This document shows, piece by piece, positions 1 through 10,691 of a DNA stretch of 64,000 nt (the stretch's first letter is position 1; every line of letters begins with the position of its first letter). The DNA is taken from positions 7,443,632-7,507,631 of the forward strand of contig JABAKD010000028.1 of the NCBI GenBank assembly GCA_012845835.1, given 5' to 3'. A program made the position numbers and the translations under genes. The stretch comes from Undaria pinnatifida (taxonomy: Eukaryota; Sar; Phaeophyceae; Laminariales; Alariaceae). Below the pieces are notes generated by a model. That model was given only the letters and a program-made list of their open reading frames with translations, had not been told where the DNA came from and ran no database searches.

Positions 1-560
1 CTGATGTTTGCTTCCTTATTTCCCTCCCCACCGGCCTTATGCCGGTATCTTTTTCCTCTTCTTCGTGTTTTCGTCCGTGAAACAGCAGTTAGTTATCTTC
101 TTCGCGTTGTTTTGTCCGTGCAACAGCAGTAGTCTCTTCTTCGTGTTGTTTTGTCCGTGCAACAACATGTGTCTGTTCCTCGTCAGCACGTATGTTGTTG
201 TTCTTCTTCTTCTCGCAGCCTTTTCTTTCCGATCTTCTTCGATCACATTCTTCAGTACACCTGTCGTTTGTTTTGTTTTGTCTTGTTTGGTTTTCTTTCT
301 TCATTTTCTTTCTCTCTCTCTTTTTTTTTTTCAAGGTCTAGCTTGTGTTGTGTTCTCGTACCCAGTACGCTAGCATTTCACTTGCTTAACCTTGATGAAT
401 TGCGGCTGTTGGTTTACTCTGTTTCACAGCAGTCCGTGACGACATAATTTGCACTATCTCTCTAGGATGATGAATCAGCATGGACTCTAGGTGTACTGAT
501 GTCGTTGGGCTGTGGGTAGAAAGAACGCTTTAATGTGAAGACAACACACACACCTCCCCC
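1..560 (+). repeat. T-rich LINE 3'-UTR-like repeat with CA tail
   Basis: This is a pyrimidine-rich stretch with short direct repeats around 75-175 (units containing TTTTGTCCGTGCAACA). It is followed by a block ending in TTTAATGTGAAGACA(CA)n near 555. The end block recurs near 2480-2580, 2860-2965 and 4090-4195, each time ending in a CA-rich tail. I read it as the 3' end of a non-LTR retroelement. No credible coding frame is seen, and the predicted peptides are Phe/Leu/Ser-rich translations of the T-rich DNA. Confidence 0.45.
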
Positions 561-639
561 AGGCACGAAAAAACTCACCCATGACAACTTACTAATAACG
601 AGCGACTGGTGTAGTACAATAGGTGCAGTACGCAGCTTG

Positions 640-690
640 CAAAGATGAATATCGACCCTAATTCGTCGCACTCACAGCTGACGACGTTGT
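640..690 (-). repeat. Fragment of dispersed repeat A
   Basis: Short diverged piece, in reverse orientation, of a repeat found at least ten times in the window. Its recognisable core reads GTGAGATCGAAGATTTCGTC, then a cytosine-rich and TTTGCAAGCTG-containing stretch. The piece directly follows the CA-tailed block, the same association seen near 2590. Confidence 0.4.
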
Positions 691-781
691 TAGAATATTT
701 TTATTTAATAGCAGGGCGTACATGTTATAAAATGTTCATGTTCTACAGACAAAGTGCGAAATACCAATCTAACGCCTGGTC

Positions 782-1483
782 GTGCATGATACGGGGTGTG
801 TGACGTGGACCCTCAATGCGGACCACTTCGCCAAGCTCCGATCAGCCCACCACGAAGTCCTTTTGCGAGTCATTGGCTTCCAGCGCCGATTACGCACCGA
901 CCACACCACCCTCTCGTACGCGAAGGCCCTCAGGATGACACGATGCGAGAGCATCGAAACGACCATCCGTAAACGGCGGCTCTTCTTTGCCGGGGCCCTG
1001 GTGCGACAACACAAGGGGCGACTGCCCCGTCGGTTGATGTTCGGGACGATCGCTGGTGGGGAGAACCCGAAACCAGGCGGACAACTCAAGACTTGGCCTA
1101 GAGCCATAGCTGAGGACCTTAGGGTGTTCAAAGCCAACGAGGGATCAACGGAACACTCCCCCTTAGTTTTTGGAGTTGGGACCGCGCTGTGGCCCACTGC
1201 AGCCAAAAAGGTGGGCAAGTGGTACCGGGGGGTCCTCGAAGCAGCTGAACGGTTCATGGGCAGGTGGCACGAGGATGAGGCAAAGCTGAGTAGACAGCGC
1301 CGCGCATCCGCCGTGGGTGGTGTCGAAGGGAACGGGGGGAGGGGGGGCAGCAGGAGGGGTAGAAGGAACACCGCACAAGGGTATGGGGGCAGGGGGGGGG
1401 ACAGGAGGAGTAGAAGGGAAACCGCGGTAGATGAAAGTAGGAAGGAGACCGCAGACAGGGTAGCAAGGTACCAGGCCGACTAG
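782..1483 (+). pseudogene. LINE reverse-transcriptase C-terminal fragment
   Basis: This 233-codon open frame corresponds to the region after the catalytic domain of a non-LTR retrotransposon ORF2. It begins at the GCVTWTLNADHFAKL segment, followed by the LRSAHHEVLLRVIG block, TDHTTLSYAKAL, the ETTIRKRRLFFAGALVR segment, LPRRLMFG and a W/R-rich end. The reverse-transcriptase catalytic motif and endonuclease are absent, and homology stops abruptly near 775, so it is a 5'-truncated insertion. A Gly/Arg-rich tail ends RVARYQAD-stop at 1483. That same tail recurs, out of its parent frame, near 2040 and 3657. It is not expected to be functional. A related remnant lies on the minus strand at 36010-36610. 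Confidence 0.75.
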
Positions 1484-1594
1484 TAGGTGGAACCTTTCTA
1501 TCTATGCCACTCGTACCGCCAACTGCTGCGGCTGCTCGGAATGTGATGTCTTGGTACTTTGATTTTTCCGTGAATTTATTTTTTTTCTTTTTCT

Positions 1595-2580
1595 TCTCTT
1601 TTTTTTCTTTCCCCTTCTTATCCTTATGAAGGGAGTCTTGCATGGCGGGTAGGTGACGAGCCTGTTTTATTTGGCCCTCCCAGTCTTCCTTCTTTTACTT
1701 GTTTCTTTTTTCCGGGGTATTTTTTTCCTTTTTTTCCCCCTTGCATGTCCATTTTGGCTCATGCTCGGGGTATGTTTCTATCTCCCGTGCTTTGGCTCCC
1801 CTTTTTATTTATTTATTTATTCATTTTGTCTTGGTTTCTTTCGTTGTTTCTCTCTTTTACAAGGTATTTTGGTTTAATGAGAAGAACACAAAGGGGGGAG
1901 GGGGGGAAACAGGAGGAGTAGAAGGAAAGCCGTCCAAGGGAATGGGGGCAGGGGGGGCAACAGGAGGAATAGAAGGGAGACCGCGGTGGACGAAGGCAGG
2001 AAGGAGATGGCAGACAGGGTAGCAAGGTACCAGGCCGACTAGTAGGTACATAGCACTTTTCGTCTTTTTCTGGGGTATTTTTTTCCCCTTTGTTCCCTCC
2101 TTGCGTGTCCAGGTTTTTGGCTCGTGTTCGGATTATCTTATTTTGGTTTTACTTTAAGTTATTTTATTTCATTTTATTGTGTTTCTTTTCCGAGCTTTGG
2201 CTCTCCTCTCCGGTTGGGTTGTTTCTTCGATTTCCCCTTCGTTTTGTTTGTTTCATTTTTTGTTTTATTTTTATCTTTGTTTTTATTTGTTTTCTTCTTT
2301 TGTTTTTGTTTTTTGTTTTTGTTTTTGTTTTTGTTTATTTCGTATTTCTCTCTTCCAATGTATTTCTGTTGCTGACGTATGTATGTTGTGCCTGTCGTAC
2401 CCAGTACTAGGGCATGACATTGCGTTGTCGAATGCATTACGATGCATTATCTCTGTGTCGTGGCTTGTGACCACAGAGCTGATCTTTCTAGGGTGAAGAA
2501 TCAGTACGGACAATGGGTGTGCTGGATGTCGACGAGTAGAAAAACGGTTTAATGTGAAGAACACACACACACACACATTG
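1595..2580 (+). repeat. 1-kb direct repeat, copy 1
   Basis: Nearly identical to 3206-4195, differing mainly in homopolymer and short tandem lengths. It holds a poly-pyrimidine stretch, a purine-rich segment coding the last residues of the LINE ORF (ending near 2040), a TTTTTG-repeat tract near 2300-2335 and the CA-tailed 3' block. It is best read as a duplicated LINE 3' end. It does not start with TG or end with CA, which argues against an LTR. Confidence 0.7.
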
Positions 2581-2589
2581 TAATACAAC

Positions 2590-2965
2590 AATAATCGGAG
2601 TATCACACACAGCTTGCAAAGATGAGTTTCGACAAAAAATTTCGATCTCACAGCTGGAGTGTAGTTATATTAAAAAAAAAATACAACAATGCCATCTCAT
2701 ATTAGGTTTTGACTCATGAGAACTTACCAAAGACGGGCGACCGGTATCATCGCACGCAGCTTGCAAAGATGAGCAGAGTAGTATGTAAGCATCGACTCTA
2801 AATTCGTCGAACTCAAAGCTTACTCTGTTTCACAGTCTGGCCTCATAATTCTGTACCAGGTATCTCTCTAGGATGAAGAATCGGCACGGACTCTGGGTGT
2901 ACTGATGCCGTTGGGTTGAAAGAACGCTTTAATGTGAAGACAGAAGACAACACACACAGCTGACT
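2590..2965. repeat. Spacer with reverse repeat-A pieces and a CA-tailed block
   Basis: Two minus-strand pieces of dispersed repeat A (about 2600-2672 and 2755-2825) flank unique DNA. A third copy of the LINE-type CA-tailed block follows (about 2830-2965). No gene is seen. Confidence 0.5.
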
Positions 2966-3096
2966 GTCAGACGTTGTAATAATAACGTTATACGAGTAAA
3001 ACAGTGATCAAGCGCAAGGTATCACCCGCAAGGTCCCAGTCCACTCGAAGAACCCAAGTGCTCACGGATTTTTCAATCCACCCTCACGGTTCATAT

Positions 3097-3205
3097 TATT
3101 ATAAAAAATGAAAATAATACACTCCAGCTGTGAGATCGAAGATTTCGTCGAAACTCATCTTTGCAAGTTGTGCGTGATACTCCGATCGCGCGTATCTTTT
3201 TCTTC
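3097..3205 (+). repeat. Dispersed repeat A, left-end copy
   Basis: Carries the typical left end, an A/T-rich TATTATAAAAA leader, then ACACTCCAGCTGTGAGATCG, the TTCGTCGAAACTCATC core and the TGATACTCCGATCGCGCG motif. It joins directly into the second copy of the 1-kb direct repeat. Confidence 0.65.
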
Positions 3206-4195
3206 TTCTTTTTTTCTTTCCCCTTCTTATCCTTACTTTCGTATGAAGGGAGTCTTGCATGGCGGGTAGGTGACGAGCCTGTTTTATTTGGCCCTCCCAG
3301 TCTTCCTTCTTTTACTTGTTTCTTTTTTCCGGGGTATTTTTTTCCTTTCTTTCCCCCTTGCATGTCCATTTTGGCTCATGCTCGGGGTATGTTTCTATCT
3401 CCCGTGCTTTGGCTCCCCTTTTTATTTATTTATTCATTTATTTTGTCTTGGTTTCTTTCGTTGTTTCTCTCTTTTACAAGGTATTTTGGTTTAATGAGAA
3501 GAACACAAAGGGGGGAGGGGGGGAAACAGGAGGAGTAGAAGGAAAGCCGTCCAAGGGAATGGGGGCAGGGGGGGCAACAGGAGGAATAGAAGGGAGACCG
3601 CGGTGGACGAAGGCAGGAAGGAGATGGCAGACAGGGTAGCAAGGTACCAGGCCGACTAGTAGGTACATAGCACTTTTCGTCTTTTTCTGGGGTATTTTTT
3701 TTTTCTCCTTTGTTCCCTCCTTGCGTGTCCAGGTTTTTGGCTCGTGTTCGGATTATCTTATTTTGGTTTTACTTTAAGTTATTTTATTTCATTTTATTGT
3801 GTTTCTTTTCCGAGCTTTGGCTCTCCTCTCCGGTTGGGTTGTTTCTTCGATTTCCCCTTCGTTTTGTTTGTTTCATTTTTTGTTTTATTTTTATCTTTGT
3901 TTTTATTTGTTTTCTTATTTTGTTCTTGTTTTTTTTTTTTGTTTTTGTTTTTGTTTATTTCGTATTTCTCTCTTCCAATGTATTTCTGTTGCTGACGTAT
4001 GTATGTTGTGCCTGTCGTACCCAGTACTAGGGCATGACATTGCGTTGTCGAATGCATTACGATGCATTATCTCTGTGTCGTGGCTTGTGACCACAGAGCT
4101 GATCTTTCTAGGGTGAAGAATCAGTACGGACACTGGGTGTGCTGGATGTCGACGAGTAGAAGAACGGTTTAATGTGAAGAACACACACACACATT
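3206..4195 (+). repeat. 1-kb direct repeat, copy 2
   Basis: Second copy of the 1595-2580 segment, offset about 1617-1620 bp, in the same orientation and nearly identical, so the duplication is recent. Like copy 1 it ends in TTTAATGTGAAGAACACACA. It encodes no intact protein. Confidence 0.7.
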
Positions 4196-4256
4196 ACGAG
4201 TTGTGTGTCCTCATTAAGGATATAGGTCCGCGATCATATTATTATAAAAATAAAAA

Positions 4257-5895
4257 GGGCAGTGGCCAAAACAAGGTGCACCTTGTCGGTAAATGGTCAA
4301 AGTAAGGTGCAGGCTGGAACGGCACAAAACGCAAGACGCCTGAGGCTGAATAGAGCCACATGATTGGTCGAAATAGCATCGCACCCTCCATAGGCCGCCT
4401 TGTCGGACGGTGCACCTTGCAGAGGCCACTCCGCTCGCCACGCCACCTTGCTTGGTCGCCGGCGGCACCTTGTTTTGGCCACCGCAAGCTAGGCTGTTCG
4501 CTCAAACGACCAACCCATGTCAGACCTCTCGCCAACACCGCGCAGGTGACGTGGACGCATACGTCCACACGCACGCGCATGCGGACGAACTTTTGGGGCC
4601 GCAGGATTCTCTCTCTCTCTCTCTCTGCCTCACACCACACCACACGCGCACCACACGTACACCAAAAGCACCATGAGCGCCGTAGGCGCCGATGGGCCGC
4701 CCGCACCACAACATCATCTCCTGCACCAACGGCTGTGACTGCGTTTGTGGTCCAGTTTGAGCAGTTGTTGTCCAGCACAGAGTACATTTCACCACTACTA
4801 CGAAACTACCAATACACCTAGACTCTGCTGTAGCTGCTACAACTGTTTGTGTAGACCAGAGTCTAGATCTCATATGTAGTCCACTTGAGAGCCGTATGTA
4901 GATATACCCACTTTTGTTTCGCCCTATATCGTTACAATTGTAGCGGCGCGCCCTGCGACAGCACACCCGTTCCCTGCGATTGTAGCGGGTATAGACTACT
5001 GCAGCGCTATCTCCAAATTCGGGCCTACACGCGAGTGTCCAAGTACCGAAACTGTACTCGCCAGGAAGGGACGGCGGGTTTGCGTCTGTTTGTTTCCGTG
5101 ATTTTTGTCATCCACGCCGCTCGAAATGGGCCAGGAGGGAGAGAGATGAACGGCAACCATTGGCAAACTTGTCAACCACGAGCTACGCTTGCTGTACAGG
5201 TCTAAATACTTCAAAGTACGATATAGGGCGAAACAAAAGTGGGTATATCTACATACGGCTCTCAAGTGGACTACATATGAGATCTAGACTCTGGTCTACG
5301 CAAACAGTAGTAGCAGCTACAGCAGAGTCTAGGTGTATTGGTAGTTTCGTAGTAGTGGTGAAATGTACTCTGTGCTGGACAACAACTGCTCAAACTGGAC
5401 CACAAACGCAGTCACAGCCGTTGGTGCAGGAGATGATGTTGTGGTGCGGGCGGCCCATCGGCGCCTACGGCGCTCATGGTGCTTTTGGTGTACGTGTGGT
5501 GCGTGTGTGGTGTGGTGTGAGGCAGAGAGAGAGAGAGAGAGAGAATCCTGCGGCCCCAAAAGTTCGTCCGCATGCGCGTGCGTGTGGACGTATGCGTCCA
5601 CGTCACCTGCGCGGTGTTGGCGAGAGGTCTGACATGGGTTGGTCGTTTGAGCGAACAGCCTAGCTTGCGGTGGCCAAAACAAGGTGCCGCCGGCGACCAA
5701 GCAAGGTGGCGTGGCGAGCGGAGTGGCCTCTGCAAGGTGCACCGTCCGACAAGGCGGCCTATGGAGGGTGCGGTGCTATTTCGACCAATCATGTGGCTCT
5801 ATTCAGCCTCAGGCGTCTTGCGTTTTGTGCCGTTCCAGCCTGCACCTTACTTTGACCATTTACCGACAAGGTGCACCTTGTTTTGGCCACTGCCC
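4257..5895. mobile_element. Foldback (long-TIR) DNA transposon with 9-bp TSD
   Basis: The element has two inverted arms, 4257-4931 and 5219-5895, that are almost perfect reverse complements. They surround a spacer of about 285 bp. The ends read GGGCAGTGGCC...GGCCACTGCCC. It is flanked by a perfect 9-bp direct repeat AAATAAAAA at 4248-4256 and 5896-5904. Removing the element plus one 9-mer restores the exact junction seen in intact copies of repeat A (37680-37695), which confirms the boundaries. A 9-bp target duplication is typical of Mutator-like elements. The spacer is too short for a transposase and none is visible, so this is a non-autonomous foldback. The subterminal motif CCAAAACAAGGTGC recurs inside each arm. 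The mirror-image open frames in both arms are not convincing genes. Confidence 0.85.
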
Positions 5896-6030
5896 AAATA
5901 AAAATACACTCCAGCTGTGAGATCGAATATTTTGTCGAAACTCATTTTTGCAAGCCATAGGTCGGCGACTCCCCTTGCAACTACAGCAGTGTAGCTATCA
6001 GGGTCAACAGGGTGATATTAGGCGATCATA
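5896..6030 (+). repeat. Dispersed repeat A, right part after foldback insertion
   Basis: Continuation of the repeat A copy whose left flank ends at 4256. It carries the TACACTCCAGCTGTGAG core, GTCGGCGACTCCCCTTGC and ATCAGGGTCAACAGGGTGAT. This copy was the target site of the foldback element. Confidence 0.7.
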
Positions 6031-6407
6031 TTATACATTATATGTGATACGCACCGTAGTCGTACCAGACTTACGCATGGTACCAACCGTACTCATAATA
6101 CCAGTGGTACATGATTTCGAAGAAACATTCAAGAGGATTTCGCAGGGGATCGGGCACCAAGAATAATAACCCAAGGTTTGCTGAGGATATGAAATCAAGT
6201 GGTCGGTTCGTTCGCATGCTGGTTTCAACGATATCGTTTGGATACTTCGCGAGACTGGCAATACCAAGCGGGTGCCGCACAGCACGGGAGAGCATTCACA
6301 GATAGTATTCTACGCCGACAGGCAGCGCTGCTATTGCTGCTGCTACTGATAGTAGCCGGTCAGGAACACTCGTTCGTGGCTGAGCCAGACATTTCGTGCT
6401 TCAAACA
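6031..6407. other. Unassigned spacer
   Basis: No gene, RNA or recognisable repeat is seen. Short open frames here lack family motifs. Confidence 0.4.
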
Positions 6408-6570
6408 AAAAATAAAAAAGCCCACCTCAGCCGCGAGATCGAGGATTACGTCGAAACTCATATTTTGCAAAGCTGCGTGTGATTCTTCAATCGCGCGAGC
6501 AACGGGAAGCACATCATACGTCCTCATGAAGATAAAAGGCCAGTGACTCTCCCAGCTATTGCTGTAGTAC
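6408..6570 (+). repeat. Diverged copy of dispersed repeat A
   Basis: Shows the order of repeat A motifs with substitutions: AAAATAAAAAAG leader, GCGAGATCGAGGATTACGTC, AAACTCAT, TTTGCAAAGCTGCGTGTGAT and CAATCGCGCG. The following 6571-6740 holds nothing recognisable. Confidence 0.5.
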
Positions 6571-6744
6571 CCGGGCCAACAGGACCATTGTGCGAGATTT
6601 GTCGCTCTGGCGGTTCCGTGGTCGAACCTGCTGAGAGTAGGGATCAGCAAGCTTAAAAAACATCAGAATCCAGCAGATTTTCACCCATACGAGTACAGGA
6701 AACTTTATCTCAAGTGTATGCACATGCTGACCAACACGCGCACG

Positions 6745-6866
6745 AGCAGGGGGGGGGAGGAGAGGGGTACGGCGGGGGCGTACTCATTTGTTGCTTGCCT
6801 TAGTTATTTGACCATTGAACACGCATCCCTTTCGAAAAACATACGAAGGATCATACGTAGCAGACA
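6745..6866 (+). repeat. Dispersed repeat E copy
   Basis: A G-rich run is followed by GGCGTACTCATTTGTTGCTT and a TTGACCATTGA...CGCATCCCTTTCGA segment. The same order occurs at 30945-31010 (+), and reversed at 28862-28910 and 59130-59215. Confidence 0.45.
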
Positions 6867-6968
6867 TTTTTTTTTTTTCTTTTTTTTTCCTTCATCCTTC
6901 GGCGGATGGGGAAAAATAAAGCTTTAGCTCACCACACTTCCACGTATATGCATACACGTCGTGTGTAC
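6867..6968 (-). mobile_element. SINE-like retroposon, 5'-truncated
   Basis: On the minus strand this reads GTGTGGTGAGCTAAAGCTTT, then a CCATCCGCCGAAGGATG-like end and an A-rich tail (the poly-T at 6868-6890). The same 3' end with poly(A) is present at 10128-10378, 21258-21420 and 33767-33849. The last of those has a clear target duplication, so the family moves by retroposition. Confidence 0.6.
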
Positions 6969-6969
6969 A

Positions 6970-7610
6970 CCCACAGCAGTACGAAGGACCATAGCAGACA
7001 CCCACACACAGCAGTCGCAAGAGAGGAGCAGCGACAGCAGCGAGGCAGCAGCCGCAGGAGAATGTGGTGTGCGCGGTGTGATTGGGGGGGGGGACACGCA
7101 GCCGAAGACCAGCAGAAGTCTAGGACGACTAAACATACGAAGGCGCATAGCAGACACCCGCAGCAGTAGTAGCAGACACCCACAGCAGTCGCAAGAGAGG
7201 AGCAGCGACAGCAGCGAGGCCAGCAGACGCGCAAACTCCGAGGAAGGCGCGACGAGGAGGGAGGTGTCTCCCACGAAGGCCAGAAGCAGTGGGTGTGTGG
7301 TGTGCGCGGTGTGAGTGAGGGCGAGAGGATGAAAGTCAAGTGTTACGGGACAGCAGTATTTTTTGGGTTGTGGCAGAGTTTGAAGTTTGGGGTTTCTTGG
7401 AGAAGGCAGTGTGTTTTAGGAGGGGATTTCTTTCCGCAGCCCAGGTCAAAAATAATTGAGATGTTTCTTGTTAAAACATAGCCGAAGACCAGCAGAAGCC
7501 TGGGACGAGCAAACATACGAAGGCTCATAGCAGACAACCACAGAGGTACGAAGGATCATAGCAGACATCCACAGCAGTACGAAGGCTCATAGCAGACACC
7601 CACAGTTTCG
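6970..7610 (+). repeat. Degenerate minisatellite region
   Basis: Units of about 30 bp of the type ACGAAGGCTCATAGCAGACA followed by CCCACAGCAGT recur near 6975, 7135, 7160 and in an uninterrupted run at 7510-7605. Longer duplicated blocks overlap them: GCAAGAGAGGAGCAGCGACA at 7018 and 7190, GCCGAAGACCAGCAGAAG at 7101 and 7481, and GTGTGCGCGGTGTGA at 7068 and 7302. The open frames are Ser/Arg- or Cys/Leu-rich repeat translations. Confidence 0.6.
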
Positions 7611-7645
7611 ACCCCGAACCTCGCCCCCGAACCCCCCCCCGCACC

Positions 7646-8135
7646 GTCATCAGTGTGTGCTAGAAAAGCCGTGACAGTGTGCGTCGCAAAATGACATACC
7701 AGTGTTGCGTTGGCACAGCAGACAAACAATGCTTGGGTGCAAAGAGCAGTGTCGGGGGGGAACCCCCCCCCGCCGAGCCCTCGTCAGTGTGCGTTGGAAG
7801 AGCCGTGAAAGTGTGCGTCTCAAAATGCCCCCACCAGTGTTAGGTTGGCACGGCAGTCGAACAGTGCTTGGATGCAAAGAGCATTGTCGGGGGGAAGCGA
7901 CGCGCCCCCCCTCAACCCCCCCCCCCCCCGAGCCCTCATCAGGCGCGTTGGAAGAGCCGTGAAAGTGTGCGTCGCACAATGCCCCCACCAGTGTTAGGTT
8001 GACACGGCAGCCGGACAGTGCTTGGACGCAATAGCAGTGTCGGGGGAGGGGCGACGCCCCCCCCCCCGAACCCCCCTCCCGGGCCCTCGTCAGTGCGCGT
8101 TGGAAAGCCCCCCGGCAGTGTGCGTTGGAACTATA
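7646..8135 (+). repeat. Tandem satellite, unit about 135-155 bp
   Basis: Units start at 7646, 7781, 7936 and 8087 (partial). Each begins TCNTCAGTGTGCGTTGGAA, contains CCACCAGTGTTAGGTTGGCA and GTGCTTGGATGCAAAGAGCA, and ends in a G run followed by a C run. The variable C/G homopolymers account for the length differences. Confidence 0.8.
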
Positions 8136-9700
8136 TGTAGTGGATTTTTAACAAATCGGGGGGGTGGGGGCAAGCATGCCCAAGTAGTTGCTGGCGTAGT
8201 AGATATAGAGGGGGGGGCGTGTACTCGTTCTCATACATAGCCATAGTAGTAAGACCGTAGGCCGGAGGGGGGGGGGCTTGAAACGTGTGGTGTGACTTGC
8301 ATCGAGGGTACATGCAGGGGTGACTTTTAACCCTTTGATAACAGGGAAATAATTATCCCACACTAATTCCAAATGTTTTGTGCCCCAAAAGGGCGTTACG
8401 CTCTCAGGGGATAAGCTCTCAAAATTCGGTGGCGCATCGTCAGCTTGACCTGCAACAGGCTCAACACGAGCAGAGTTTCCCAGGTTACGGACGTGCGTGA
8501 GAGGCGATAAGCATGTGCTGCTGTGATCGTTCCTCAAGAGGTACGAACTCAAATTCAATCAGCAGGTGCAGAAAGGGGGGTACATAGGGGGCAGGCGGGA
8601 GTACGAAGGACCTTGGTCATTGTACGTGGGATTGATTCCATCGAAAGCGAGAAAAAAACGTGAGCAGCTGCATGTTAGGCAAGGCCCGACATGCCCTTCT
8701 CCCAAGCGATTACCAGGTACCAGGTATTTACCCTTGCTGTAAGTGCCCATGCAACATTTGCTGAATTTATCGATGGTACGTAGAGGAAGCATGGAGGGGA
8801 GGTACCATACTCGTAGCAGAAGCTGTTCAAGTGCTTGGGGTGGCCTTGGTAACTGTGAATACTAAGTGCGTGCAGCTGCAGCACCGTTTGCGGGGGGACT
8901 TTGGTGAACATCGACTTTGAACACTGTGTAGCTGCGTGGTGGGCTTGCTTGCGCAAGACAGGCCCCTCTCTCGCTTCAACTGTATTACTACTCCTGCCTC
9001 AAGTATTGATTGAACGTCATTAACAGAGGAAGCACAGACGGGGGGGGGCATACGATCGCCGTACGAGTGCTGCTGCTGCCGCGTAAGAAGTAACGCTACT
9101 AAGGGGGGTTGCATCGAAAGCGGATAAAAACACGTACAGCTGTGTGGAACGATTCCCCATTCAGACACTCGGAAGCAACACTCCTATCAATCAATATCAT
9201 ACCTGGTAGGATGTATGTATATGTACGTATGTATTCGAATTTCGTAATGGATGGAGGGATGGCGGATGGGGGGGCGGTAGATCCCATCATCATGCCAACA
9301 ATGACGAGAATACTCATCATCGCGCATGATTAGCTAATCATGACCGTCCACACAGGCTGACGAGTACACACCGTAGTATCCACTGTGAACGCCCCCCCCC
9401 GAAAAAAAACGCCGGGGATGCACAAAAACTATAAGAACGGCCCGGGCTAAGCTTATTTTTCTTTTTATTTGCGACCCCCTACCTTTGAGTTCGCCCCGGG
9501 GATATTCTTCGGGTGCTTTTCGGGCCACCCCACGGGGGGTTCACAGCAGTAATCCAGGGCATTCGTTCCGGCAACCTTGTAGTTGCTGTTGTTGTTATCG
9601 TTGTTGCTGCCGTTGTTGTTTTATTTCTTATCATGAAAAACCATTCCATCAACACAAAATCGCGCACCACCTCGGTACTCCAGCCGACAAACATACGACG
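8136..9700. other. Unassigned spacer with a decayed MITE
   Basis: No convincing gene. 8320-8405 is a diverged copy of the 90-bp palindromic MITE (TAACCCTTT...CCACACTAATTCCAAATG...CCCCAAAAGGGCG). A short duplicated motif (ATCGAAAGCG followed by an A-rich run and ACGT) occurs near 8640 and 9115. G and C homopolymers are frequent. Confidence 0.4.
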
Positions 9701-9714
9701 AAAAAATGTACGAT

Positions 9715-9892
9715 AACGCATTCAAAAAGCAAAAAGAGGGGCGGTTGGGGAAGCTTGCACCGTTCACCGCCGCCCCACCCTCTTCGGCGTCGAAGGCGGT
9801 GCCGGAGGCGGTGTCGGAGGGGGTGTCCTTCCACGACGGCGAACGACCCAAGCTTCCCAAACCGCCATTCTCCTGCTTCTTGAATGGTATCT
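9715..9892. repeat. Imperfect inverted repeat
   Basis: Arms of about 38 bp at both ends (GGGGCGGTTGGGGAAGCTT and its mirror AAGCTTCCCAAACCGCC) enclose a GGCGGTG-rich centre. Both strands therefore translate to similar KKQ...GLG peptides, so those frames cannot be counted as independent gene evidence. It may be a small foldback insertion. Confidence 0.5.
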
Positions 9893-10127
9893 CGTAGATG
9901 TTGATTAGGCCCGACATCGTGGGTTCCAGCGCGAGAGGTCCGCGGCAAAGTGTGAGTTCGCGTCAGGGTGATAATAACAATTTAGAAAAAAAAAACATGG
10001 CTAATCACGCGTGCAAACTGCGATTTTGTCTACTCATAGTACAATCATCTTGTCCTCGAATATTTGATTATTCTAGCGGTATGGTGTTGAGTATGGGATG
10101 ACTCACATGCCACACAAATAAAGTGCA

Positions 10128-10378
10128 TTTTTTTTTATCCTCCGGCGGATGGGGCAAAATAAAGCTTAAGCTCACCACACTTCCATGTATTTTCATACAC
10201 GTCGTGTGTCGATTTAACTCAATTGCCTTCGCAATCCGGCGCTAGCTGGCGAGTCCTTCGGTTCCCACTATAGCGATAGCGTGAGCTGTCCCCATCGGCG
10301 GTCCTCGTTACTACCCCGGCAGCGCAAGCTGCAGTTGTGTACGGATGCGTGAATATGTCGACCCGTCCTGTCCCTGAG
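10128..10378 (-). mobile_element. SINE-like retroposon, longest copy
   Basis: Read on the minus strand, the element ends in CCATCCGCCGGAGGAT followed by poly(A). Upstream it carries GTGTGGTGAGCTTAAGCTTT, TTAAATCGACACACGACG and GCCAGCTAGCGCC. The last roughly 150 bp match 21258-21420. The upstream 100 bp is seen only here and may be the 5' head. No clear tRNA or 5S head, and no unambiguous target duplication, was found for this copy. Confidence 0.6.
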
Positions 10379-10691
10379 GGTCAGGTGCTACTAATATATC
10401 GCTTTTAGCACGGTATTCTTATTCCCATACAAATATAGTGTATGGGCTTTAGAATGCCTATAACAAAATCTACACAAACAAAAGTTTATGTCTTCTATTT
10501 TACGAATGAATCGTACTGGTTTCAGCATCACAACACTAACGTGCCGTGAGAAAATATGAATACGAGTATTTTTAATATACATTAGTACCAAGCGCGATAC
10601 AACACACAATAACAAAATAATCATGATTAATCACGTATAAAAACACCAAAAGAAAAAAGAAAACAAAATCAAAAGCCCCACAGGTTGTCTT
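10379..10691. other. AT-rich spacer
   Basis: A/T-rich unique DNA without a recognisable gene or repeat. Confidence 0.35.

Noticed and set aside
1595-4195. A pair of LTRs bounding a small retroelement
   Set aside because: The 1-kb repeats lack TG/CA ends, primer-binding site and purine tract, and contain a LINE ORF tail and CA tail instead.
4242-5901. Open frames of 100-180 codons in both arms of the foldback element
   Set aside because: Mirror copies of each other because the arms are inverted repeats. No conserved motif and no start context.
6970-7610. CRISPR-like repeat array
   Set aside because: Units vary in length and sequence without regular unique spacers, no cas genes, and a eukaryotic context.
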